From the NCBI GenBank assembly GCA_020721005.1, contig DYNP01000003.1:62001-126000 (forward strand): 64,000 nucleotides of DNA, given 5' to 3'. Source of the stretch: Thiomargarita sp. (GTDB lineage: Bacteria > Pseudomonadota > Gammaproteobacteria > Beggiatoales > Beggiatoaceae). The position numbers and the translations under genes are program-made. The stretch's first letter is position 1, and each line of letters begins with the position of its first letter. Shown piece by piece: positions 45,138-54,407 of this stretch. Below the pieces are notes generated by a model, which worked only from the letters and a program-made list of their open reading frames with translations, ran no database searches and was not told the origin of the DNA.

Positions 45138-46340
45138 ATGAACCCAAATTTAACTCTGTTACAACCTTATCCGTTTGAAAAATTGGCACAACTGAAAGTG
45201 GGTTGCCATCCTCCCACTGATTTGAAGGCAATTAATTTGTCGCTGGGGGAGCCACAACATCCTACTCCAGAGTTGATTTTAAGTGCCTTACACGCCGCTT
45301 TTCCCACGCTGAATCGTTATCCAACTACCAAGGGAAGTGAGAGCTTGTTGAACAGTATAACATATTGGCTACAACAACGCTTTCAACTTCCGGCTGGCAG
45401 TATTGATGCGCAACAGCAGATACTGCCTGTAAATGGTACGAGAGAAGCGTTATTTTCTTTTGCTCAAGCAGTGATTAATGTAAAAAAGAATAACCCTTTG
45501 GTGGTTATGCCTAACCCATTTTACCAAATTTATGAAGGTGCTGCTTTATTGGCGGGAGCTCAACCTTACTATCTGCCTTGTTTAGAGGAAAACGGTTTTC
45601 AACCTGATTTTTCTCAGGTACCTCTAAAGGTATGGCAGGACTGCCAATTGCTGTACTTATGTTCCCCTAATAACCCTACTGGAGCAGTTTTGGAACAGGC
45701 AACTTTGGAAATGCTCATTCGCTACGCTGAAGAGTATGATTTTATCATTGCTGCAGATGAGTGTTACAGTGAGTTGTACCTGAATGAGCAATCCCCAAGT
45801 GTCGGTTTGTTACAGGCCTGTGCCCATTTAAAACGTTGGGATTTTAAACGATGTATCGTATTTCACAGCCTCTCAAAACGTTCTAATGCCCCAGGTTTAC
45901 GCTCAGGTTTTGTGGCTGGAGATGCGGAAATAATCCGCCAATTTCTCCATTATCGTACCTATCATGGGTGTGCCATGTCCCCAGCAGTTCAAGCAGCCAG
46001 TACTGCTGCTTGGCGGGATGAGAGCCATGTTGTCGCCAACCGCCAATTGTACCGTGAAAAATACGCTGCCGTCTTAGAAATTCTCAAACCAGTGTTGTCC
46101 CTTACTTTGCCAGCGGCAGGATTTTATCTATGGCCACAAACGCCTATAGCCGATGATAAATTCGCGCAACGCTTATTTAACCGTTATCATGTCACAGTCC
46201 TGCCCGGTCGTTATCTCTCTCGACCTACGAATGATGGTGATCCAGGCCAGCAACGTTGCCGTATTGCCCTCGTCGCCCCTTTGGCTGATTGCATTGAAGC
46301 CGCTCAAAGAATTCGTTATTTCCTAGAAACAGGACTCTAA
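45138..46340 (+). CDS. dapC: Succinyldiaminopimelate transaminase DapC
   Basis: This PLP-dependent aminotransferase of class I/II makes N-succinyl-LL-diaminopimelate from the 6-oxo precursor in the succinylase route to lysine and peptidoglycan. From MNPNLTLLQPYPFEKLAQL the protein has 400 residues. It shows INLSLGEPQHPTP at the start, YLCSPNNPTGAVL, the Asp of AADECYSELY that contacts the pyridine nitrogen, and the PLP lysine in FHSLSKRSNAPGLRSGFVAGD. That last block and the adjacent dapD distinguish it from aspartate aminotransferases. A TTG five codons upstream is an alternative start. It is co-directional with dapD, 65 bp apart. Confidence 0.92.
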   Translation: MNPNLTLLQPYPFEKLAQLKVGCHPPTDLKAINLSLGEPQHPTPELILSALHAAFPTLNRYPTTKGSESLLNSITYWLQQRFQLPAGSIDAQQQILPVNGTREALFSFAQAVINVKKNNPLVVMPNPFYQIYEGAALLAGAQPYYLPCLEENGFQPDFSQVPLKVWQDCQLLYLCSPNNPTGAVLEQATLEMLIRYAEEYDFIIAADECYSELYLNEQSPSVGLLQACAHLKRWDFKRCIVFHSLSKRSNAPGLRSGFVAGDAEIIRQFLHYRTYHGCAMSPAVQAASTAAWRDESHVVANRQLYREKYAAVLEILKPVLSLTLPAAGFYLWPQTPIADDKFAQRLFNRYHVTVLPGRYLSRPTNDGDPGQQRCRIALVAPLADCIEAAQRIRYFLETGL

Positions 46341-46405
46341 TCTGAATTCTCCTCTCTATTTACTGATTGTCCAACCGCCAACTTCCCAAATTAACTGAAA
46401 AATTT

Positions 46406-47224
46406 ATGAATGAATTAAAAAATCTCATCGAAACTGCCTTTGATAACCGCCAAGATTTAACTCCTCGAACTGCCCCTTCTCATATAAAACAAGCTATTCA
46501 AGAAGTGCTGTACTTATTGGATCAAGGACAAATCCGAGTTGCCGAGAAACAAGCAGGTACTTGGGTGGTTCACCAATGGATTAAAAAGGCTGTTCTCCTG
46601 TCCTTTCGTCTGGAAGATAACCAATTTATGAAAGGGGATGTGACCAATTATTATGACAAAGTGCCCACTAAATTTGCTCAATTTGGACATATTGACTTTC
46701 AAAAACAAGGAGTTAGAGTAGTGCCTCCAGCCAATGTCCGAAAAGGAGCCTACCTAGCTTCAGGAGTTGTTTTGATGCCCTCTTATGTCAACATTGGCGC
46801 CTACATTGACAGTGGTACCATGGTAGACACGTGGGCTACTGTGGGCTCTTGTGCACAAATTGGCAAAAATGTTCACCTTTCGGGGGGAGTGGGAATTGGT
46901 GGCGTTTTAGAACCTCTACAAGCCACTCCCACCATTATCGAGGATGATTGCTTTATTGGAGCTCGTTCAGAAGTTGTTGAAGGCGTGATTGTGGGAGCAG
47001 GCTCTGTAATCTCCATGGGAGTGTATCTTGGACAAAGCACCAAAATTTACAATCGCCAAACTGGAGAAATTAGTTATGGCTATGTACCCCCAGGTTCAGT
47101 AGTAGTCTCAGGTAATTTACCCTCCTCAGATGGAAAATACAGTCTATATTGTGCTATCATTGTCAAACAAGTGGATGAAAAAACTCGTGGCAAAGTTAGC
47201 ATTAACGAATTGCTGAGAGATTAA
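46406..47224 (+). CDS. dapD: 2,3,4,5-tetrahydropyridine-2,6-dicarboxylate N-succinyltransferase DapD
   Basis: DapD succinylates tetrahydrodipicolinate, the step before DapC. The 272-residue protein from [18 protein letters not shown] has the N-terminal helical domain and then a left-handed beta helix of hexapeptide repeats ([47 protein letters not shown]), followed by the C-terminal domain ([31 protein letters not shown]). Size and motifs match the gammaproteobacterial enzyme. An upstream ATG at 46367 would add 13 residues. Pairing with dapC indicates the succinylase pathway. Confidence 0.96.
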   Translation: MNELKNLIETAFDNRQDLTPRTAPSHIKQAIQEVLYLLDQGQIRVAEKQAGTWVVHQWIKKAVLLSFRLEDNQFMKGDVTNYYDKVPTKFAQFGHIDFQKQGVRVVPPANVRKGAYLASGVVLMPSYVNIGAYIDSGTMVDTWATVGSCAQIGKNVHLSGGVGIGGVLEPLQATPTIIEDDCFIGARSEVVEGVIVGAGSVISMGVYLGQSTKIYNRQTGEISYGYVPPGSVVVSGNLPSSDGKYSLYCAIIVKQVDEKTRGKVSINELLRD

Positions 47225-47302
47225 CCCTTTAAATTCAACTTCATCATTGACTGTCGGAGGGAAAATCTCTTCATTGAAGTTTTCTCTCCCACTAAAAAAA
47301 TT

Positions 47303-48322
47303 ATGACCACACACCCTTCTCCCAATTCAGAACTTTTTGATGACACGACAAAAGACTTTTACCGTCATTGGTTTGAACAGTTGGGTTTAACTGTAGAAAC
47401 TCAACGAGAAATCTTTTTTCGGGGTCGGGCCATTGACCTGGTGGTCGGCTGTCCCACTCTGAAACAACAACAAAGTTTAGAAACAACTTTATTCTCCTAT
47501 TTCAAACGCTTAAATGCCATAGAATTCAAAGGTATCCACGATCCTCTCACTATGTTGGATTACAATAAGATCATGATGCGAATCTGGGGACTGGGAGCGA
47601 TGCAAACAGAATTCCCTAATGTTCTCAGTGCTCAACATGATCCACTTAACCAATTACCCAGCCAAAGGACTTTGACTATTGTTTGTGTCACCAAACCAGA
47701 CAATATTTTACGTTTATCCAACGAGTTTCAGTTTTATCCCACTTCAACTCCTGGGATTTATCATTGCCCGGCTCGCATTGCACAATGGATAATTCACCCT
47801 ACGGAGTTAGAATTAGCACCACTAAATTATCCATTATTACCTTTGGCTCGTGGCAAAAAACTGGCAGAATTCATTCAGTTATGCTTGAAACAAGGGTTAT
47901 TAAACTATATCTTATTAACATTGAGAATAGGATTACTCACCGATCCATTAACCATTTGGCAAAAAATTTGGGAGATTCAACGCATGGAACTTCAAGAATC
48001 TGATGTACATGAAGCAGTAATTCCCTACATCGAACGTTATTTTCAGACCTATCCCGAGGAATTGAAACGGTTGTCAATTACCAGTGCCTTGTTAAATGAG
48101 CAACTGCAAAAAGGTTTGCAGGAAGGAATACAACAAGGTGTTCAACAAGGAATACAGCAACAAACTAAAAAATTACTGTGGCAACAGGTGCGACTAAAAT
48201 TTCCAACGGTTGCAGAATCGGTACGAGAACGAATTGAGGCAACTTCGGATTTGGAACAACTAGAAACTTGGTTGACTCAAGTGTTGACAGCCAATTCTTT
48301 GGCAGAAGTAGGATTAGAATAA
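47303..48322 (+). CDS. Rpn/PD-(D/E)XK nuclease-like protein with DUF4351-like C-terminus
   Basis: The 339-residue protein belongs to a family abundant in cyanobacteria and large sulfur bacteria. The N-terminal part carries a PD-(D/E)XK-like core: Asp45 in GRAIDLVVG and Glu74-x-Lys76 in NAIEFKGIHDP. After a helical region comes a Gln-rich repeat (LQEGIQQGVQQGIQQ, about 272-287). The C-terminal DUF4351-type helical domain follows (LKFPTVAESVRERIEATSDLEQLETWLTQVLTANSL). Relatives include recombination-promoting Rpn nucleases and proteins annotated as transposase-like, but no terminal repeats flank this gene. Its function is unknown. It follows dapD in the same direction. Confidence 0.78.
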   Translation: MTTHPSPNSELFDDTTKDFYRHWFEQLGLTVETQREIFFRGRAIDLVVGCPTLKQQQSLETTLFSYFKRLNAIEFKGIHDPLTMLDYNKIMMRIWGLGAMQTEFPNVLSAQHDPLNQLPSQRTLTIVCVTKPDNILRLSNEFQFYPTSTPGIYHCPARIAQWIIHPTELELAPLNYPLLPLARGKKLAEFIQLCLKQGLLNYILLTLRIGLLTDPLTIWQKIWEIQRMELQESDVHEAVIPYIERYFQTYPEELKRLSITSALLNEQLQKGLQEGIQQGVQQGIQQQTKKLLWQQVRLKFPTVAESVRERIEATSDLEQLETWLTQVLTANSLAEVGLE

Positions 48323-48550
48323 TTTCCAACTTTAGGAATTTTATGTTATGACGGATAACCACTTTAGAACGTTTCTACCTTTCTAGGGATAGTTAATTTG
48401 CGGGAGGGATTGATAGGTGCTTGATCACACAAGTACTTCCCGAAAATAATTTCATCCAAAGACTAGACAATCGGCTTAATTTTTTGTAAAATGTTCCCTT
48501 CATTTTCAATGTCTCTGAAAATGTTGATTTGTCATTTTCACCACAATTTT

Positions 48551-48641
48551 GGAGAGATGTCCGAGCGGTCGAAGGAGCACGCCTGGAAAGTGTGTGTACG
48601 ACAAAATCGTACCGAGGGTTCGAATCCCTCTCTCTCCGCCA
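48551..48641 (+). tRNA. tRNA-Ser (GGA)
   Basis: The 91-nt gene has a 7-bp acceptor stem (GGAGAGA with TCTCTCC), discriminator G and an encoded CCA. The anticodon loop CTGGAAA reads TCC and TCT. A long variable arm (GTGTGTACGACAAAATCGTACC), with a GTACGA/TCGTAC stem, marks a class II serine tRNA. The T loop GGTTCGAATCC is standard. Confidence 0.95.
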
Positions 48642-48647
48642 AATTAT

Positions 48648-48759
48648 GGTAGTCAGTGTCGGTCCCCTCGCAACATGAAGCTGTAAATCCCGTCAGGTCC
48701 GGAAGGAAGCAGCGGTAGCAGCCGTAGTGAGTGCCGGGGTGTGGCTGGCAAAGGCTACC
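48648..48759 (+). ncRNA. ffs: 4.5S signal recognition particle RNA
   Basis: The diagnostic SRP domain IV loop GTCAGGTCCGGAAGGAAGCA is present near 48690-48715, followed by GCCGGGGTGTGGCTGGCA. The ends GGTAG and CTACC pair, giving the single long hairpin of bacterial 4.5S RNA. It targets Ffh-bound ribosomes to the membrane. It lies between tRNA-Ser and dnaX. The exact ends are estimated to within a few bases. Confidence 0.93.
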
Positions 48760-48976
48760 GCCCCCATGGATGTTACAATCGTCTTTAAAATCATGAACAG
48801 ACGCTAGTTTTCTATTCTATAGTACTCTGTTGCCCATATTCTACCTTTCTTCCCTGACTGTCCAGAAAGATAATCCCCTAACCCAAATATGTAGTAAACT
48901 CTAGAAATTTCTCCCCCTATTGTGGAGAACTGACAGAGACGGTTGTTATTCCCCTTCACTCTTTAGGTCTGGAAGT

Positions 48977-50626
48977 ATGGCTTATCAAGTACTAGCCCGT
49001 AAATGGCGGCCACGTAATTTTCCTGAAATGGTGGGGCAAGCCCATGTGCTGCGGGCTCTGACCAATGCCCTTGAACACAATCGCCTCCATCATGCCTACT
49101 TATTTACAGGAACTAGGGGAGTGGGTAAAACCACCATAGCTCGTATTTTAGCCAAATCGTTAAACTGCTTAAAGGGAGTTACAGCCTATCCTTGCGGAGA
49201 ATGTGCGGCTTGCCAAGAAATTGATACGGGACGTTTTGTAGATTTAATCGAGGTAGATGCGGCTTCTCGTACTCGAGTTGAAGATACTCGGGAATTGTTG
49301 GAGAATGTACAGTATTCTCCTACTAAAGGGAGGTTCAAAGTCTATTTGATTGACGAAGTTCATATGCTATCTACCCACAGTTTCAATGCCTTATTGAAAA
49401 CTTTGGAAGAACCGCCTCCTCATGTAAAGTTCCTGTTAGCCACCACTGATCCTCAAAAATTACCTCCCACTATTTTATCTCGCTGCCTGCAGTTTAATCT
49501 CAAACGAGTACCTTTGGATTATATCAGTCAACACTTGGAAAAAATCCTCAAATCTGAAGGAGTTAATTATCAATTGCCAGCCTTGCAACTCCTTGCTAAG
49601 GTGGCGGATGGCAGTTTGCGAGATGCTCTCAGTTTGTTAGATCAATCCCTTGCTTATGGCGCGGGTCAGATATTGACGGAAGAAATTCAAACAATGTTGG
49701 GTAGTTTGGATCGCAAAGTGGTGATTGCACTGCTAGAAAATTTGGCGGATCATAATGCCAGTGCTTTGTTACAAACTGTTGCTCAATTGGCGGAACATAA
49801 TCCTGATTTTTCTTCTGTATTGAATGAGTTATTGTCCCTGTTACAAATTTGTGCTCTAGCTCAGGTAGCGCCATCTACAGTGGAAGCTGATCAGTCAGAA
49901 GCAGCTTCTATTTTGAATTTGGCCCAGCGTTTATCTCCAGAAGATCTGCAGTTATTTTATCAAATTGGTTTGTTAGGTAAACGGGATTTACCCTTAGCTC
50001 CGGATTTACGAGGAGGATTTGAAATGCTTATGTTACGCATGTTGGCATTTCGTCCGCAAGCCTATTCCCAACCTGCCATTCCCATGCAACCTGCAATTTC
50101 TGTTAACCATCGAGACAGAGAATCTGTTCCTCCTACTCAGCCCTCTGCTCCTGCTTCCCCTCCTCAATCCACTTCTTATTCTCCAGTTTCAACACAAAAT
50201 TTTTCTGAATATTCCTCGTTAGAAAAGCCAGAGTCAGCTCAGGATGAGTGGTCAGTGTTGGTATCTACTTTGCCGGTCTCTGGCTTGACCAAACAATTGG
50301 CTATCAATTGTGCATTTAAAAAGCGAGAAGGTCCGCATTGGTACTTGGTATTGCCCGGTAATATGAAATCCTTATTGACTAAAAAGGACGGATTGGAAAA
50401 AATATTACAAACTCAAGTGGATGATCAACAGTGTATTCATATCAATTTGGGCTATGCAGAAGGAGAAACTCCGGCTGTTCAACAAAAACGAGTTCGAGAA
50501 ACCCAAGAGCAGGTTTTTCGAGATTCCTTACAAGAAGATGATTTCATTAGGGAAACGAAACAGGATTGCCAGGCTGAAGTTAGAAAAATCATCCCATTGA
50601 GAGGAAATGAAGAAATCGACAATTAA
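48977..50626 (+). CDS. dnaX: DNA polymerase III subunits gamma/tau
   Basis: This is the clamp-loader ATPase. From MAYQVLARKWRPRNFPEMVGQ the protein has 549 residues, shorter than E. coli tau but complete. The AAA+ motor has Walker A LFTGTRGVGKTTIA, the zinc-binding cysteines (CLKGVTAYPCGECAAC), Walker B YLIDEVHMLS and sensor 1 LLATTDPQKLPPTILSRCLQF. A Pro/Ser-rich hinge near 365-420 leads to the polymerase-binding tail. Runs such as CTAAAAAGG exist in the tail, but I cannot claim programmed frameshifting. The usual downstream partners ybaB and recR are not here. ubiG follows instead, after 143 bp. Confidence 0.94.
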   Translation: MAYQVLARKWRPRNFPEMVGQAHVLRALTNALEHNRLHHAYLFTGTRGVGKTTIARILAKSLNCLKGVTAYPCGECAACQEIDTGRFVDLIEVDAASRTRVEDTRELLENVQYSPTKGRFKVYLIDEVHMLSTHSFNALLKTLEEPPPHVKFLLATTDPQKLPPTILSRCLQFNLKRVPLDYISQHLEKILKSEGVNYQLPALQLLAKVADGSLRDALSLLDQSLAYGAGQILTEEIQTMLGSLDRKVVIALLENLADHNASALLQTVAQLAEHNPDFSSVLNELLSLLQICALAQVAPSTVEADQSEAASILNLAQRLSPEDLQLFYQIGLLGKRDLPLAPDLRGGFEMLMLRMLAFRPQAYSQPAIPMQPAISVNHRDRESVPPTQPSAPASPPQSTSYSPVSTQNFSEYSSLEKPESAQDEWSVLVSTLPVSGLTKQLAINCAFKKREGPHWYLVLPGNMKSLLTKKDGLEKILQTQVDDQQCIHINLGYAEGETPAVQQKRVRETQEQVFRDSLQEDDFIRETKQDCQAEVRKIIPLRGNEEIDN

Positions 50627-50769
50627 GCGGGGAATTGGGGGTGGATGTGAGAGAGAACAAGGAGTCTATTTTATCGAGTGATGACCGATTTACTGGGGAT
50701 TGAATTGTCGACTGTTTGGCATTCGATCTCAATTTTATTCCACCTTGATATAAGGTTAGGATATTCATC

Positions 50770-51483
50770 ATGAAAATCATGAACAATGTTGATCAACAGG
50801 AACTTACGAAATTCAGTGTATTGGCAGCCCGTTGGTGGGATCCACACAGTGAGTTTAAGACTCTGCACGATATCAATCCATTGCGTTTGAGCTATATTCT
50901 CCAACAAACAGGGGGATTGGCTGGAAAAATGGTTTTAGACGTGGGTTGCGGAGGTGGAATTTTAAGTGAAAGTATGGCTCATCATCGAGCTATAGTGACT
51001 GGAATTGATATGAGTCAAGCTTCATTAAGTGTTGCCAAATTGCACCTGTATGAATCTGATTTAAGTATTACTTATCAACAAGTTACCGCAGAACAATTGG
51101 CCGCGGAACAACCGGGCAGTTTTGATGTGGTCACCTGTATGGAATTGTTGGAACATGTTCCCAAACCATCTTCCTTGGTGATGGCCTGTCATGATTTAGT
51201 AAAGCCAGGGGGACACCTGTTTTTTTCAACGATCAATCGCAATTTAAAATCGTATTTATTTGCAGTGGTGGGGGCAGAATATGTTTTGAAAATGTTGCCT
51301 CGTGGAACTCATGATTATGCCCGGTTCATTCGACCAGCTGAATTGGCTCAATGGGCTCGCCACGCCCATTTGAAAATTAAAACGATTACAGGGATGACTT
51401 ATCATCCCTTGACTCAACATTATTCCCTCAGTAAAGATGTGTCGATCAACTATTTGATGCACTTGCAACGTGATGAAATGTAA
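50770..51483 (+). CDS. ubiG: Ubiquinone biosynthesis O-methyltransferase UbiG
   Basis: UbiG performs both O-methylations in ubiquinone synthesis, using S-adenosylmethionine. The 237-residue protein begins [35 protein letters not shown], the family signature, then the SAM motif [27 protein letters not shown], and late [14 protein letters not shown]. Its stop shares one base with the gph start (TAATG), so the two genes are translationally coupled, an arrangement common in gammaproteobacteria. Confidence 0.96.
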   Translation: MKIMNNVDQQELTKFSVLAARWWDPHSEFKTLHDINPLRLSYILQQTGGLAGKMVLDVGCGGGILSESMAHHRAIVTGIDMSQASLSVAKLHLYESDLSITYQQVTAEQLAAEQPGSFDVVTCMELLEHVPKPSSLVMACHDLVKPGGHLFFSTINRNLKSYLFAVVGAEYVLKMLPRGTHDYARFIRPAELAQWARHAHLKIKTITGMTYHPLTQHYSLSKDVSINYLMHLQRDEM

Positions 51484-52151
51484 TGGGATTGATTCAAAGT
51501 GTATTATTTGATTTGGATGGGACTTTGTTAGATACGGCTCCAACTTTGGGATTTGCCTTGAATGTAGTCTTGTCTGAACAACAGCGCATGAAACTGCCCT
51601 TGGAACAAATTCGTCCATGGGTTTCTTTCGGAGCACGGGCATTGGTTAGACAAGGATTTCAAATTGAAGAAGATCATCCAAAATTGGAGGTGTGGCGGCA
51701 GCGCTTTTTAACTGTTTATGCTGAGCATATTGCCCAAGATACTCAATTGTTCCCGGGAATGGCAGACGTGCTTAATACTTTGGAAAAGCGTGGTATTCCC
51801 TGGGGAATAGTGACCAATAAGCCGGCCTATTTGACTCAACCTTTGTTGGAAAATTTGGGCTTAAATGTTCGCAGTCATTGTTTGGTGAGTGGAGATACCT
51901 TACCTTATAGCAAACCGCATCCGGCGCCCTTGTTACAGGCTTGTCAATGGTTGAATTGTTCCCCCCAAAACAGTGTTTATATAGGCGATGCTTTGCGGGA
52001 CATTGAGGCAGGTCAACGGGCAGGCATGTCTACCGTAGTGGCCTTGTATGGTTATCTCAGTGCCACTGATAAACCTTGGGAATGGGGGGCTAGTGCAATG
52101 GTTGAACAACCATTGGCTTTACTTAATTGGATGGATTCTGTAAATGGCTAA
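51483..52151 (+). CDS. gph: Phosphoglycolate phosphatase (HAD family)
   Basis: This 222-residue HAD hydrolase has motif I VLFDLDGTLLDT (nucleophile Asp), an alpha-helical cap domain at about 20-85, motif II IVTNKP, motif III Lys in SKPHPAPLL and motif IV YIGDALRDIEAGQRAGM. It would remove phosphate from 2-phosphoglycolate, a by-product of DNA repair and, in carbon fixers, of Rubisco oxygenation. Coupling to ubiG and overall similarity favour Gph over related sugar phosphatases. Its last eight bases overlap the next small gene. Confidence 0.9.
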   Translation: MGLIQSVLFDLDGTLLDTAPTLGFALNVVLSEQQRMKLPLEQIRPWVSFGARALVRQGFQIEEDHPKLEVWRQRFLTVYAEHIAQDTQLFPGMADVLNTLEKRGIPWGIVTNKPAYLTQPLLENLGLNVRSHCLVSGDTLPYSKPHPAPLLQACQWLNCSPQNSVYIGDALRDIEAGQRAGMSTVVALYGYLSATDKPWEWGASAMVEQPLALLNWMDSVNG

Positions 52152-52437
52152 AATTGCAATTAAGGTATTGACTTTAAAAGATTTACAGATTGAGAATGAA
52201 CAATGGGGACCGGTAGTTGCCCAGATATTTGCCCATTTAAAAGTGAAAATTGTTGAGGAAGAAATGCATGTAGAGCCTCAACGTTCATTTGTGATCACAG
52301 TTTTACATGCGGTGGCAGTGATCAGCGATTTTGCCGCTGAGAATCATTGGGATGAGGAAGAAGCTTTCAGTGCTTGTGTTGAAGTGGTTAGAGAATTGGC
52401 CCAAAAAGCAGGTTATTTGCCAAAATATCTTCATTAA
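52144..52437 (+). CDS. Small hypothetical protein (97 aa)
   Basis: The family is not recognised. The protein is acidic, soluble and mostly helical, with a short N-terminal strand region (KIAIKVLTLKDLQ) and a charged helix near the end (DEEEAFSACVEVVRELAQKAGYL). It has no signal peptide. It starts inside the end of gph with an eight-base overlap, which argues for a real, translationally coupled gene. Downstream there is a short direct repeat (AAACTCAGCCAA twice near 52438-52465). Confidence 0.6.
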   Translation: MAKIAIKVLTLKDLQIENEQWGPVVAQIFAHLKVKIVEEEMHVEPQRSFVITVLHAVAVISDFAAENHWDEEEAFSACVEVVRELAQKAGYLPKYLH

Positions 52438-52594
52438 ACTCAGCCAAGAAAAACTCAGCCAAAAAGTTGCAGAATGCAGGCGGTCCCTTGTAAATGGATG
52501 GACGAGTGCTGTTTTTGTCGCAATGGATGACCAGGAACCGGTTTCTTTTTCTTGAGTTTGAAATGATATCAGTTCCCATGCTGGCGGCTGGTCA

Positions 52595-53218
52595 TCATTT
52601 GGTGATTTCTCCCAGTTCAATGGCTTTGATGACAGCCTGCATTCGATTATTAACTTGCAGCAATTGGAAGATATTTTTGATGTGTTTTTTGATAGTTTCT
52701 TCTGAAATATTCAGTTTTTGGGCGATTTCCTTGTTAGACAGACCTTTTTCAACTAAGGATAGGATGTCTTTTTGGCGTTGTGAAAGTAACTGGTCAGCGG
52801 ATTTTTGGGTGGCATTGAGAAAAGGGTTAATCAGTATTTCTGGGAGGTAAATACCACCAGCGAGAACAAGTTTTACTGCATTGAGTATGATGTCGCTGTC
52901 AGTGGACTTGGGAATATATCCAGATACTCCACTTTGGATGGCTTGACGGATGTCATCCATATCTTCAGAAGCGGAAATAATGATGATCGGAGTGTGAGGA
53001 ATTTGTTCTCGAATAGAATGAAATGCGCTCAAACCCGTGGTGCCCGGCATGTTAAGGTCCAACAAAATGAGGTTCAAATCAGTGTGTTGGGTCAATATAC
53101 CCAGAGTGGTGACTAAATTGTTAGCCTCTAATATGGTGATGTTTTGTTCGAGTCGTCTTAGCAAATAGCGACAAGCATTGCGAAATAAGGGATGATCGTC
53201 GACAACTAAGATTTTCAT
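52595..53218 (-). CDS. NarL-family two-component response regulator
   Basis: The 207-residue protein has a receiver domain (about 1-120) with acidic residues DD at 7-8, phospho-acceptor Asp54 (LILLDLNMPG), Ser82 and Lys104 (YIPKS). A LuxR-type helix-turn-helix (about 143-205) follows: LLSQRQKDILSLVEKGLSNKEIAQKLNISEETIKKHIKNIF. Unlike the regulator at 1.3 kb it is a NarL-type member. No kinase is adjacent. It lies upstream of moaE (18 bp from its stop) on the same strand but after it in transcription, so it could be the last gene of moaD-moaE-regulator. Confidence 0.88.
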   Translation of the reverse strand: MKILVVDDHPLFRNACRYLLRRLEQNITILEANNLVTTLGILTQHTDLNLILLDLNMPGTTGLSAFHSIREQIPHTPIIIISASEDMDDIRQAIQSGVSGYIPKSTDSDIILNAVKLVLAGGIYLPEILINPFLNATQKSADQLLSQRQKDILSLVEKGLSNKEIAQKLNISEETIKKHIKNIFQLLQVNNRMQAVIKAIELGEITK

Positions 53219-53236
53219 GGTGAGTTTATCACAGCC

Positions 53237-53686
53237 TTAAGGTGCAGAATAAGGAGGAGTGTTAGTGGTAACCCATCGACATCCTTGAGAACAAGTTTCT
53301 TGTTTCCAAAAGGGGGCTCGATGCTTCAATTCTTCAATAAGGTAACGACAGGCTTCAAAAGCCGGAGCCCGATGAGCAGACCACACGCCAATAATGACAA
53401 TGGTGTCTGCTGGATAAATTTGTCCAACTCTGTGCAAAATTAAGGTGTCTACAATTTCCCAACGTTGATGAGCAGTGTGTGCAAGGCGTTGTAAATAGTT
53501 TTCAGTCATACCAGGATAATGTTCTAGCCATAAAGCGTCTATAGTTTCTCCCTCGTTATAATCTCTCATGGTCCCAATAAAGGTGGCCAATCCTCCCCAC
53601 TTACCTGCTTGATCCTTTAAAAGAGCTTCGTGATTAGCTAACTCTTTCCAAGGGTTTAAGGGTTGATCGGTAACGGCAATTTTCAC
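53237..53686 (-). CDS. moaE: Molybdopterin synthase catalytic subunit MoaE
   Basis: MoaE with MoaD inserts the dithiolene sulfurs into the molybdopterin precursor. The 149-residue protein from the GTG behind GGAGG starts VKIAVTDQPLNPWKEL and carries GGLATFIGTMRDYNEG, LEHYPGM and HRVGQIYPADTIVIIGVWSAHR. The catalytic-lysine motif ELKHRAPFWKQE follows. A longer frame upstream overlaps moaD entirely and has no family support. The start lies one base after moaD. The enzyme's product serves MsrP at the other end of the window, among others. Confidence 0.93.
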   Translation of the reverse strand: MKIAVTDQPLNPWKELANHEALLKDQAGKWGGLATFIGTMRDYNEGETIDALWLEHYPGMTENYLQRLAHTAHQRWEIVDTLILHRVGQIYPADTIVIIGVWSAHRAPAFEACRYLIEELKHRAPFWKQETCSQGCRWVTTNTPPYSAP

Positions 53687-53687
53687 A

Positions 53688-53921
53688 TTAACCTCCAGTG
53701 ACTGGTGGAAAAAAAGCCACTTCATCCCCTTCTTTGACAATGGCATCCGCTTGAACATACTCTTTATTGAGAGCCATCAGTAAATATTCGGGTAATGGAG
53801 TATTTGGACAAGCACTTGTCCAGACTTGTTCCATAGTAAGCGGAGTATGTAAAGTGAGTTTGAGCTGGTTAGTGCCTATTTGTTCTCGTAGGCTGGCAAA
53901 AAATTTAACGGTAATGGTCAT
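53688..53921 (-). CDS. moaD: Molybdopterin synthase sulfur carrier subunit MoaD
   Basis: The 77-residue beta-grasp protein begins MTITVKFFASLREQIG and ends EVAFFPPVTGG. The C-terminal Gly-Gly is the residue pair that is adenylated by MoeB and then turned into a thiocarboxylate. The moaD and moaE reading frames nearly touch, so stoichiometric expression is likely. The nearest MoeB-like gene lies 487 bp upstream, with a MITE inserted between. Confidence 0.93.
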   Translation of the reverse strand: MTITVKFFASLREQIGTNQLKLTLHTPLTMEQVWTSACPNTPLPEYLLMALNKEYVQADAIVKEGDEVAFFPPVTGG

Positions 53922-54407
53922 ACTGGGTGCCCGGGGCTAGAAAGTGAAAGAATTCAGTAGATCTCTTGCTAAAGTATGCGATCATGAAAAAATGAGAGTT
54001 GCCCCTCAGTTAAGATAGTTGGAATGGAGGCTTTAGCCGGTCAGCGGTAGGTTCTTGCAATTTGTGTATGTGGGGTGAGGCCTACGGCTGACCGGCTAAA
54101 GCCTCCACTCCAACGGAGATTTTCCTTTTATTTTTTCGTATCTCATCTTTATCGCATCATTGTACTTTTGCAAGAGGTCTAATGAAACAATTATGGCAAT
54201 TCCAGTTAAAAATGGACAGAGTATTTAATAATTTTTCCCTCATCAGCAGTGGATAAAGAGAATATTCTTGAGTTAAATCCATTTCTAAGGTCATTCCTAT
54301 CAAACAATGCTTCATTTATAATAAACTCAGTGATTTGAAAATTGAAACGACCTCAAAATAAGGCTGGTGGCTGAGGAAATAACATTTTGACGCTTAGGTA
54401 GACTGAT
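53922..54407. other. Intergenic region (486 bp) between moeB-like gene and moaD
   Basis: Apart from the MITE copy at 53958-54181, the stretch 54182-54407 holds no supported gene. It is AT-rich, with stops in all frames. The insertion separates genes that probably belonged to one transcript, so moaD must rely on a promoter in or near the element or on read-through. Confidence 0.5.
53958..54181. mobile_element. MITE-like element, copy B (224 bp, inverted relative to copy A)
   Basis: The left end TAGATCTCTTGCTAAAGTA matches the complement of copy A's right end for about 70 bases with few differences. The right end matches copy A's left end. Both termini end in TA. The central palindrome (arms with GGAGGCTTTAGCCGG and CCGGCTAAAGCCTCC) is shared, but the tandem 18-bp units and the duplicated block of copy A are missing. 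B is therefore the simpler, probably more ancestral form. No open frame of note. Confidence 0.82.

Noticed and set aside
50320-50420. Programmed frameshift in dnaX
   Set aside because: A-rich runs are present, but no clear slippery heptamer with an upstream Shine-Dalgarno and a downstream hairpin could be identified.
54182-54407. Remnant gene between the MITE and the MoeB-like gene
   Set aside because: All frames are interrupted and no recognisable motif was seen.
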